Of a DNA stretch of 7,147 nucleotides, positions 1-5,415 are shown in pieces (position 1 is the stretch's first letter; each line of letters starts with the position of its first letter). The position numbers and the translations under genes are program-made. Source of the DNA: Acidimicrobiia bacterium (GTDB lineage: Bacteria > Actinomycetota > Acidimicrobiia > Spongiisociales > ZC4RG35); contig JAUXMQ010000056.1 in NCBI GenBank assembly GCA_030623125.1, positions 1 through 7,147 of the forward strand, given 5' to 3'. Below the pieces are notes generated by a model. It did no database searches and was not told where the DNA came from. It saw only the letters and a program-made list of their open reading frames with translations.

Positions 1-368
1 AGTTCACTGGTTGCTTCGGGGTTGACGATGTCAAGAGACGCTCCGCCACACTGAGGTGGATACGACTCGGCGAGCAGTTCACACAACGCGCCGGTTTGTC
101 CATCACGGACGACAAAACCCTGGACGGCCACCACCTGGTCGCCTTGATAGGCGATCGCCTCGGGAATGCTAAGACCTCCATCGACAACAAACCCGCCCGA
201 TGCGGTGTCTCCACCATCAGAAATCTTAGGGTCCGGAACGGGATCTTCACTCACTGAACTATCGAACGAAGCCGCATCCGGTTCGCCGGTCGGTCCTTGA
301 TCACAAGCAGCCACCGCCAGGGCAACACCCACAACCACTATTAGAAGATGATGTCGTCGCAACTCCAC
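1..368 (-). CDS. putative lipoprotein of unknown function (5' part; gene runs off the window)
   Basis: Read leftward from a GTG at 368-366, this frame stays open for 122 codons to the window edge, so the C-terminus is missing. The N-terminus is a lipoprotein signal: positive residues (ELRRHH), a hydrophobic stretch at about 8-20, then a lipobox V-A-A-C with Cys22 as the predicted lipidation site. Residues 23-58 are an acidic, Pro/Ser/Gly-rich linker. A small domain follows from about residue 59, with a strand-like segment (VVAVQGFVV) and the motif LCELLAESYPPQCGG at 95-109, whose two cysteines (96, 107) could form a disulfide. From memory, this LCE/PPQCGG pattern recurs in uncharacterised actinobacterial lipoproteins; that recollection is unverified. 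The strand pattern suggests a small beta-barrel, which is inference. No clear ribosome-binding site precedes the GTG, and an in-frame TGA lies further upstream. It should be anchored on the outer face of the membrane. Function unknown. Confidence 0.75.
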   Translation of the reverse strand, partial: MELRRHHLLIVVVGVALAVAACDQGPTGEPDAASFDSSVSEDPVPDPKISDGGDTASGGFVVDGGLSIPEAIAYQGDQVVAVQGFVVRDGQTGALCELLAESYPPQCGGASLDIVNPEATSE

Positions 369-423
369 GCTCGTATTGTTGTCGGACTTTGGACGTCAGA
401 GCCCTCTCAACGGTTCCAGCTCC

Positions 424-450
424 GCCCATAAGTGCCGTAATCTGCAAGTG
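424..450 (+). repeat. intergenic 27-bp near-repeat, copy 1
   Basis: This segment matches 1709-1735 in 21 of 27 positions with no gaps. The best conserved core is CATARGTGCCGTWATCTG (R = A/G, W = A/T). Within it, ATAA and TTAT arms flank GTGCCG when the two copies are combined, a layout resembling an imperfect operator. The copy lies 56 bp upstream of the lipoprotein start and about 155 bp upstream of the AhpD-family gene. Whether it is a protein-binding site, a dispersed repeat or coincidence cannot be settled from one window. Confidence 0.4.
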
Positions 451-477
451 GTTGTTGTGTCTTTGAGGAGTCTTCCT

Positions 478-483
478 TTGACA
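478..483 (+). promoter_or_regulatory. possible -35 element (TTGACA)
   Basis: A perfect TTGACA lies in the divergent intergenic region, pointing toward the AhpD-family gene. At 16-18 bp downstream the candidate -10 hexamers (CCATGT or CATGTG) are poor, so the promoter call is weak. The rest of 369-606 holds a short hairpin (GGGGA 510-514, TCCCC 520-524) and no convincing gene. Confidence 0.2.
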
Positions 484-593
484 GTTTTGAAGCCTTGCCT
501 CCATGTGTTGGGGACTTTCTCCCCTACTTGGCGACGCCGCTATCGGTCAGTGTCGGAGGAGGCGTTCACACAATGTGAGTGCGGAGTAGTGCT

Positions 594-600
594 GGAGGAG
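594..600 (+). promoter_or_regulatory. Shine-Dalgarno GGAGGAG supporting a CTG start at 607
   Basis: GGAGGAG sits six bases before CTG 607-609 and is the only strong ribosome-binding site near this gene. The alternative TTG at 640 is 39 bases away and has no SD of its own. The TAG at 604-606 closes the upstream frame, so translation cannot begin earlier in this phase. Confidence 0.55.
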
Positions 601-606
601 ATTTAG

Positions 607-1203
607 CTGGCAGCCGCCGACGTTCGAGTTATCAGCTATTTGCGGGTTCCTGATGAGGAGGAGTGGCCTGCTGAGATTCGAGAGCTTGGTGAGTTGTTCG
701 AGTCGAAGATCGGCTTTGTTCCCAACATCATTCGCGGCTTCGCTCTTATCCCCGACCACTTCTTGGGATGGTGGCGCTACTTCGATGATCTGATGCGGGG
801 TCCGGGTTCGGGTCTGATCAAATCCCAACGGGAGATGGTCGCAGTGGTGGTCTCAACCGAGAACCGTTGTCATTACTGCATGCTCTCTCATGGGGCCGCG
901 TGCCGGCTCCGCACCAGGAACCCGGCTCTTGTCGACGAACTCCTCACCAAATATCGCCGTGCCGACCTGCCGGCTCCCGAACGTGTCATGTTGGACTTTG
1001 CGGTCAAGGTTGCCAATCAGGCACACGAAATGACCAGTGCAGACATTGAAACGATGAGAGATGCAGGGTGGGACGACGAGGAGATCCTCCACATCATCGA
1101 GATAGCGTCGATGTTCAGCTTCACCGGGCGTCTCGCCAACACCCTCGGCCTCCTCGCCAACCCCGAATACACTGACTTGGGCCGTCAGTCGCCACCGAAA
1201 TGA
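607..1203 (+). CDS. peroxidase-related / AhpD-like carboxymuconolactone decarboxylase family protein
   Basis: This predicted 198-residue protein belongs to the AhpD-like, CMD-domain group often labelled peroxidase-related enzymes. Numbered from CTG 607, the active-site elements are Glu76, the redox pair Cys88-His-Tyr-Cys91 and His95. The Glu to first Cys spacing (12) and second Cys to His spacing (4) match the Glu/CxxC/His arrangement of mycobacterial AhpD. The segment FESKIGFVPNIIRGFALIPD and the C-terminal helical part (about 125-185) also fit the family. It is probably a cytosolic thiol-dependent hydroperoxide reductase, but the substrate and reductant cannot be read from sequence. The start is unusual. 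TTG 640 would cut off residues that look family-like (VRVISYL just before RVPDEEEW), whereas CTG 607 keeps them and has a GGAGGAG six bases upstream. The SHOCT gene follows after 101 bp. The family call is firm and the start is moderate. Confidence 0.85.
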   Translation: MAAADVRVISYLRVPDEEEWPAEIRELGELFESKIGFVPNIIRGFALIPDHFLGWWRYFDDLMRGPGSGLIKSQREMVAVVVSTENRCHYCMLSHGAACRLRTRNPALVDELLTKYRRADLPAPERVMLDFAVKVANQAHEMTSADIETMRDAGWDDEEILHIIEIASMFSFTGRLANTLGLLANPEYTDLGRQSPPK

Positions 1204-1304
1204 TCTCTCGTCTCTCCCTGACACTGAGGAAAAAAGAAACGGTATGTCGTCCTGACGGCAGAAACTATCAACGGACACGCCGCCTTTATCGATAGGAGTA
1301 CGAA

Positions 1305-1526
1305 ATGATGTGGGAGTTCGGAACCGGCGGTGGATGGATGATCCTCATGATGATCCTGTTCTGGGGCGGAACGATCTTTCTGATCACCTGGGGTGTCCGA
1401 CAGTTCAGCGGGCATAGCCAGCCGACAGCCAACCGGGCCATGGAAGTCCTCGAGGAGCGGTACGCCCGAGGTGAGATCACCGACAAAGAGTTCGAGGCGA
1501 TGCGCCGCACTCTTGCCGACCGCTAA
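1305..1526 (+). CDS. small membrane protein with C-terminal SHOCT domain
   Basis: This 73-residue protein has one hydrophobic, Met/Trp-rich transmembrane segment at about 9-31, a short polar linker (33-44), and a SHOCT (short C-terminal) motif at about 45-71. The last shows the typical pattern of a hydrophobic helix, then ARGEITDKEFE, then a second helix. SHOCT domains are short helical modules often found at protein ends and are thought to mediate oligomerisation or binding; no enzymatic role is expected. AGGAG at 1294-1298 lies six bases before ATG 1305, and ATG 1308 directly follows as an alternative start at nine bases. The gene is 101 bp downstream of the AhpD-like gene on the same strand, so co-transcription is possible but not shown. 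The exact role is unknown. Confidence 0.8.
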   Translation: MMWEFGTGGGWMILMMILFWGGTIFLITWGVRQFSGHSQPTANRAMEVLEERYARGEITDKEFEAMRRTLADR

Positions 1527-1742
1527 CGCACAACCGCCGGAAGGGATTATTAGTGCTGGTCTGCTCCGGGTCGGGGAACGACGGCATGCCGAGCGTTAAT
1601 TCTCTGAGGTCAAGCGTCCCATGAAGCTTCACCAAGGACAAGGGACCAAGGTCAACAAGACTTCCACCTCAGCCGCCAGTTGCCGGCAATATGCATCCCC
1701 GGCCCTGTGCGCATAGGTGCCGTTATCTGGGGGTGAGGAGGC
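1527..1742. other. convergent intergenic region, no gene supported
   Basis: This 216-bp region lies between the 3' ends of the SHOCT and SRPBCC genes. It holds a 10-bp palindrome CGGCATGCCG (1582-1591), an 11-bp imperfect direct repeat (ACCAAGGACAA at 1631 and ACCAAGGTCAA at 1645, 14-bp period), and copy 2 of the intergenic near-repeat (1709-1735). I see no clear hairpin with a T tract. Tiny open frames, such as a 31-codon one from ATG 1621, lack a good ribosome-binding site. Confidence 0.5.
1709..1735 (+). repeat. intergenic 27-bp near-repeat, copy 2
   Basis: This is the partner of 424-450, with 21 of 27 identical bases in the same orientation. It lies 7 bp beyond the stop codon of the SRPBCC gene, between convergent genes, so a promoter-operator role is less obvious here than at copy 1. 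Confidence 0.4.
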
Positions 1743-2171
1743 TCAGAGGATGCGGGTTACGGCTTCAGACCACTCGGTCAGCATTGCCTCGAATGGAGCG
1801 TCGCCGTAGGCGTCCAATCCGGTCGGGTCGCTTCCAGGAAGGAGACTCATGTCATACGTCACGGACACCACACAGCCACCGTCGGAGGCGTCGTCGCAAC
1901 TGACTTGCACCGTGCCTGCATGCTGGCCTGGGGTGATCCGTGAATATGCAGCGGTGCATCCTCTCCGGTCGACCCCATGAATCAGCCATATTGTGTCCAC
2001 ACCAGCTACATCAGTGGTGAAAACCGTTCCCGGCGTTTCGGAGGGTTGGCCTGCCGGATAGGTCGGACTCCATCCTGGAATCCAATCCTTCTCTCCCTCT
2101 GGTGTAAAGAACCCGATCGCCTTCCTAGCTGGGACGTTCAATTCGAACTGCCCTGACACAACCCGTCTCAT
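1743..2171 (-). CDS. SRPBCC-fold (START/Bet v1-like) family protein
   Basis: This 142-residue protein resembles the SRPBCC / polyketide-cyclase-like fold, a helix-grip ligand-binding module. Recognisable parts are the N-terminal strand (VVSGQFELNVPARKAIGFF), then TPEGEKDWIPGWSPTYPAG at 23-41, TPGTVF at 46-51, the strand pair around YSRITPGQHAGTVQV (76-90), and a long C-terminal helix (about 115-142). The frame stays open upstream to 2651, but that part runs antisense to the neighbouring Ddn-type gene and looks nothing like this fold, so I reject it. ATG 2171 has GGAG nine bases upstream; ATG 2186 is an alternative adding five residues. It probably binds a small hydrophobic ligand in the cytosol, and no catalytic residues can be assigned. 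It is divergent from the Ddn-type gene with about 190 bp between them. Confidence 0.75.
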   Translation of the reverse strand: MRRVVSGQFELNVPARKAIGFFTPEGEKDWIPGWSPTYPAGQPSETPGTVFTTDVAGVDTIWLIHGVDRRGCTAAYSRITPGQHAGTVQVSCDDASDGGCVVSVTYDMSLLPGSDPTGLDAYGDAPFEAMLTEWSEAVTRIL

Positions 2172-2327
2172 CGCAACGCACTCCATCTCTCGAATTAGTT
2201 GCTGATCATCGTCGAGAGCGATCAGGAGAGCGACATTTGTGCTGCAGCCGATATGCGCGGGGTGGCCGTCTGCGCGTTCGACATGGACCGACCACCGTCG
2301 GGGACTGCGGCGTGCTGGGCTCTCAGC

Positions 2328-2333
2328 TAATCT
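2328..2333 (+). promoter_or_regulatory. possible -10 box (TAATCT) for the Ddn-type gene
   Basis: TAATCT fits the actinobacterial TANNNT -10 pattern and would place transcription start near 2340, giving a short leader that contains the SD at 2351-2357. No good -35 element is visible about 17 bp upstream. Confidence 0.3.
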
Positions 2334-2350
2334 TGACCGAGCAGCATCAT

Positions 2351-2357
2351 GGAGGAG
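2351..2357 (+). promoter_or_regulatory. Shine-Dalgarno GGAGGAG fixing the start at ATG 2364
   Basis: GGAGGAG lies six bases before ATG 2364. An in-frame ATG at 2349 overlaps this site and has no ribosome-binding site of its own, so 2364 is the better start. Confidence 0.7.
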
Positions 2358-2363
2358 CGCCCG

Positions 2364-2840
2364 ATGTCTGACGAACGCAAGAAACCAGCGTGGATTCCTC
2401 CGAGGTGGTTTGTTCGCTTCGCCTGGTCCACGCATCGTCGCTTGTATCGCGTTACCGGTGGCCGAGTCGGGTTGAGGCGTGCGAAGGGGAACCGCTGGGG
2501 GATGATGCGCCTCACCACCACCGGGCGTCGCACGGCCCAGGAGCGGAGCGTGATCCTCGGCTACTTCGACGATGGTCCGAACCTGGTCACCTTGGCCATG
2601 AATGGCTGGGCCGATGCCGAGCCTGCGTGGTGGCTGAATCTCCAAGCGCATCCCGAGGCCATGGTCGATCTGGCCGACGGTCGACGTACTGTCAGGGGGC
2701 GGGCTGCAGAGGGAGAGGATCGGTCGCGACTGTGGGCCCGGTGGCGCGAGATTGACACAAACTTGGATGGCTACGCGGCGCTCCGGGCTGCTGACACCGC
2801 CGTTGTGATCCTGGAGCCATGGCCCGACCCCAGCCGATGA
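2364..2840 (+). CDS. nitroreductase-family deazaflavin (F420)-dependent oxidoreductase, Ddn-like
   Basis: This 158-residue protein is close to the family of F420-binding proteins typified by mycobacterial Ddn. Landmarks are a basic, Trp-rich N-terminal segment (10-45), the core LTTTGRRTAQERSVILGY at 50-67, AMNGWADAEPAWWLNLQAHPEA at 78-99, and a C-terminal helix plus strand ending in VVILEPWP. Family members have a small split beta-barrel, use reduced coenzyme F420 and reduce quinones or nitroaromatic compounds; the N-terminal segment of Ddn helps it associate with membranes. The substrate here is unknown. Its presence implies that the organism makes or acquires F420, consistent with an actinobacterium. 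The start is well supported by GGAGGAG six bases upstream. It stands alone, divergent from the SRPBCC gene, with 117 bp to the next gene. Confidence 0.88.
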   Translation: MSDERKKPAWIPPRWFVRFAWSTHRRLYRVTGGRVGLRRAKGNRWGMMRLTTTGRRTAQERSVILGYFDDGPNLVTLAMNGWADAEPAWWLNLQAHPEAMVDLADGRRTVRGRAAEGEDRSRLWARWREIDTNLDGYAALRAADTAVVILEPWPDPSR

Positions 2841-2957
2841 TGCACTGGTTTCCGGACGCCTGCCCTACCCAAGTGCTCGACTGGCAGCGAGAGTGTGTTG
2901 TCCGCTGCTGGACGTCACCCATCTGACTTGGAACCTCTACGTCGCACGCACGTGAAC

Positions 2958-3849
2958 ATGGTCGTCGCCGACTCGGTGTCGGCGAATGGCCCCCCAGGTG
3001 GTCGGCGGCGGCCTGTTTTGCTTGCCGTGGTGGCTGCGGGGGTGGTCCTTAGTTTCGGATTGCTGCCCTCGCTGCTGGGGTCTGAACAAGGCTCGTCGGG
3101 TGATGAATCAGGGCCTGGAGAACCTGTTGTCGACGTTGTGGTTCCTCCGGAGGTTCTCCCCGCTACCACTGCTCCAAGCGAGACATTTGTTGCGGCCGCT
3201 CCTGTGGAGCCATACGTGTCGATCGACGGGATTCCGGACTCGGAGAACCCCTCCACCACTCCGATAACCGACTGGCTCCCTGGTGATGACGGCGCCGGCC
3301 CACTACCCCTCGGTGAAGTGGATCGGCTTCCTGGAAACCTATATCTCGACTTCCTCGCCGAGTTTTGCCATGTACCGCCATGTTTTCGTGATGCTGTGAT
3401 GAAGGATCTCGATAACTCGGAAGTTGACACGTTTTCCCTTGACGACACCGCCTTTTTTTGTGCGTCACGGATTTCCCAATTCGAGTGACGAGCCGCTGGG
3501 TGAGGGCTACGGGGTCGATGTCTACATCACCAGGCGCAGCGGGCCGAAACTGGGGGATGGAGTCTTGGAGCTCGGTCAGACCTACATGTACACCTCCGAC
3601 TCTGTGATTCATGGGACGGCCAACGAGTGCGGTCCCCTGTATGAGCAACAGTTGAGTCCTGTTGAGTGCGACTGGTTTGTCCACGACTTCCCCGACGGGA
3701 TACCGGCCGGTAGATACGACCTCTGGAGCGTATGGCTGGCCCCGTGCTCCTATTGGTTGGACATCGGTTTGACGGCCTCGTGTGCCAGAGGCGAAGAAGT
3801 CATGTCGTTCTTCTCCGCGTCAGTCAACTCGCCTTTCGGATACGACTAG
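2958..3849 (+). CDS. membrane-anchored exported protein of unknown function, reading frame broken at T7 (3453-3459)
   Basis: I do not recognise this protein. From ATG 2958 the first frame runs to a TGA at 3486-3488 (176 residues), while the adjacent +1 frame carries on to TAG 3847-3849. Joining them at the seven-T run, by dropping one T, gives a coherent 296-residue product reading TAFFVRHGFPNSSDEP across the junction. It has a basic N-terminus (RRR, 16-18), one hydrophobic segment (about 19-40, signal anchor or signal peptide), a Pro/Glu/Ser-rich linker (about 41-125), and an extracytoplasmic domain with six cysteines (137, 142, 224, 237, 263, 275), enough for three disulfides. The shifted-out tail of the first frame would add an odd cysteine. 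The start is uncertain: GTG 2952 and GTG 2895 are in frame, and none has a strong SD. The break may be a sequencing or assembly error, a real mutation, or slippage. The cyclase gene follows after 84 bp. Confidence 0.6.
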
Positions 3850-3917
3850 CTCGGATGACGCTCCCCGATGATGTAAAAACGGACTGATCGACAATGTCGA
3901 GGGTTTGAGTGTCTTCC

Positions 3918-3923
3918 TAGAAT
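3918..3923 (+). promoter_or_regulatory. possible -10 box (TAGAAT) for the cyclase gene
   Basis: TAGAAT differs from the consensus TATAAT at one base and lies ten bases before ATG 3934. Transcription would start at or within a few bases of the ATG, giving a leaderless or nearly leaderless mRNA, in keeping with the lack of an SD. No clear -35 element is seen at 16-18 bp spacing. Confidence 0.35.
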
Positions 3924-3933
3924 TGCTTCGTTC

Positions 3934-5289
3934 ATGAACCCACAGGTGCGCTACGCGCGAACAGTTGACGAGGTGAGTATCGCTTTCTGGACCTATGGGG
4001 AGGGTCCGGTCTTGGTTGAAACACCGTTGGTTCCTTTCAGTCATATCGAGTTGGAGTGGCAAAACCCGCACATTCGTCGCTGGTACGAGCGACTCGGGCG
4101 GATGGCGACTGTGGTTCGTTATGACGGCCGCGGGACTGGCTTGTCACAGCGGGCGGTGGACGACGTGTCGATCGAAGCCCAGGTTCGTGATCTCGAGGCT
4201 GTCATCGGAAGCATCAGTTCGGATCCTGTGTCTCTCATGGGGGTGTTTCACAGCGGGCCAGCGGCAGTCGTGTATACGGCACAGAATCCCGGTCGAGTGT
4301 CGCATCTTCTCCTGTGGTGCAGCTATGCGTCGGGTCCGGACTATTGGAAGGCGGCCAAGTCCGAAGGGCTACGAGCGCTGCGCCAAACCGACTACACGCT
4401 GTTTCTGCGTACCGCAGCCCATGAGCTGATCGGATGGGCCGACGATGACGAGTCGGATCTCTACGCCGAGATCATGCGCAAGGCGGTTGACCCCGAACAG
4501 GCAGACAAGTTGATCGCCGCCACGCGCGACGTCGACGTCACACCTCAGTTGTCAGAGGTCGGCTGCCCGACTCTTGTGCTGCATCGTCGTGGCGTGGATT
4601 GGCTCGACATCACTTTGAGCCGAGACTTGGCTTCGAGGATTCCTCAGGCTCGCCTCGTCGTCGTGGACGGCCAATCGCCGCTTCCAGCCGCGGGAGACAT
4701 TGAGCCGGTTATTGGCTCGATTGGCGAGTTTCTGGATCTCGAGGTGCCCAAAGCCCGACGGACGGCCAGGGCCATGGAATTCCGAGCCGTTCTCTTCACA
4801 GATCTGGTCGACCACACAACCATGATGTCGACACTTGGTGATGACCGGGGCCGCCAGGTTCTCCGTGAGCATGACCGGATCACACGGGAGGTACTCAGTG
4901 AGTATGGCGGCATCGAGATGAAGGCCCTTGGGGACGGGTTCATGGCGTCGTTCACCTCTGTGACGAGCGCTGTCGAAAGCGCCATTGCCCTTCAAAGGCG
5001 GATCGATGCGTGGAACAAGAAGAACGAAGACAGCTACATGTCATCCCTGTCGGTTCGTGTAGGTCTCAACGCTGGAGAGCCGATTCAAGAGGAAGGCGAC
5101 CTGTTCGGAGCAACGGTCATCCTCGCGTCACGGATAGCGAACTCGGCGGGCGGTGGAGAAATCGCGGTAGCCAACGCCGTCCGGGAGCTAACCACCGGAA
5201 AGGGCTTCTCCTTCTCCGATCGCGGCACCTTTGATCCCAAAGGGTTCGACGAACCGATACAAATCTGGACAGTCGACTGGAGCGAATGA
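3934..5289 (+). CDS. alpha/beta-hydrolase-fold protein fused to class III adenylate/guanylate cyclase domain
   Basis: This 451-residue protein has two parts. Residues 1-270 follow an alpha/beta-hydrolase fold: VVRYDGRGTGLS at 60-71, the nucleophile-elbow region GVFHSGPAA at 103-111, an acid-position Asp222, and a strand-helix end near 240-267. Where G-x-S-x-G is expected the alignment gives G-V-F-H-S, so the nucleophile Ser is apparently Phe105, and the usual late His is absent from GQSPLPAAGD (246-255). This half is therefore probably a non-catalytic sensor. Residues 282-450 are a class III nucleotide cyclase: metal-binding Asp290 (FTDLVD) and Asp334 (ALGDGF), Lys330 and Asp389 at the positions that select adenine, and Arg400 (ASRI). 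The transition-state Asn position appears to be Ile396. Cyclic AMP synthesis is the likely activity if it is active. M. tuberculosis Rv1900c (LipJ) is a known relative in architecture. No membrane segment is seen, so it should be cytosolic. No SD precedes ATG 3934. Confidence 0.9.
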   Translation: MNPQVRYARTVDEVSIAFWTYGEGPVLVETPLVPFSHIELEWQNPHIRRWYERLGRMATVVRYDGRGTGLSQRAVDDVSIEAQVRDLEAVIGSISSDPVSLMGVFHSGPAAVVYTAQNPGRVSHLLLWCSYASGPDYWKAAKSEGLRALRQTDYTLFLRTAAHELIGWADDDESDLYAEIMRKAVDPEQADKLIAATRDVDVTPQLSEVGCPTLVLHRRGVDWLDITLSRDLASRIPQARLVVVDGQSPLPAAGDIEPVIGSIGEFLDLEVPKARRTARAMEFRAVLFTDLVDHTTMMSTLGDDRGRQVLREHDRITREVLSEYGGIEMKALGDGFMASFTSVTSAVESAIALQRRIDAWNKKNEDSYMSSLSVRVGLNAGEPIQEEGDLFGATVILASRIANSAGGGEIAVANAVRELTTGKGFSFSDRGTFDPKGFDEPIQIWTVDWSE

Positions 5290-5333
5290 CGAGAATCTCT
5301 CCACAACTTGCCCGCACAGCACTCATGGGTGCC

Positions 5334-5406
5334 GAACATTGCGGTGTTCCTCGCCTCGAGGTGTTGCCTGCCCCCTTTCAAGTGGAGGCTGCTCACCGCC
5401 GCAATG
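5334..5406. terminator. inverted repeats between convergent genes, possible weak terminator
   Basis: The 126-bp gap between the cyclase and lysA 3' ends contains a small hairpin (GAACA 5334-5338, TGTTC 5345-5349, six-base loop) and a longer-range 8-bp perfect inverted repeat (CATTGCGG 5337-5344, CCGCAATG 5399-5406). The two compete for the same left arm. There is no T tract on either strand, so intrinsic termination is doubtful. Confidence 0.25.
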
Positions 5407-5415
5407 CTGGGGTGC

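Noticed and set aside
510..524. Hairpin GGGGA-CTTTC-TCCCC as a terminator
   Set aside because: Only 5 bp of stem, no T tract, and it lies between divergent genes where a terminator is not expected.
376..606. 76-codon open frame in the same phase as the AhpD-like gene, ending in TAG just before it
   Set aside because: No SD before its start, composition unlike a protein, no recognisable domain; it covers the likely promoter region.
853..1278. 141-codon leftward open frame
   Set aside because: Antisense to the AhpD-like gene and without family resemblance.
1582..1591. Palindrome CGGCATGCCG as an operator or terminator
   Set aside because: Isolated, not followed by a T tract and not near a gene start; 10-bp palindromes arise by chance in GC-rich DNA.
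1621..1716. 31-codon open frame from ATG 1621
   Set aside because: No properly spaced ribosome-binding site, no hydrophobic segment or motif.
2172..2651. N-terminal extension of the SRPBCC frame, making a 302-residue leftward protein
   Set aside because: It is antisense to the well-supported Ddn-like gene, its sequence is low-complexity and resembles no domain, and a good start with GGAG exists at 2171.
3163..3684. 173-codon leftward open frame across the T7 frameshift
   Set aside because: It might have explained the broken frame, but the rightward frames carry the membrane segment and paired cysteines, while this one looks random.
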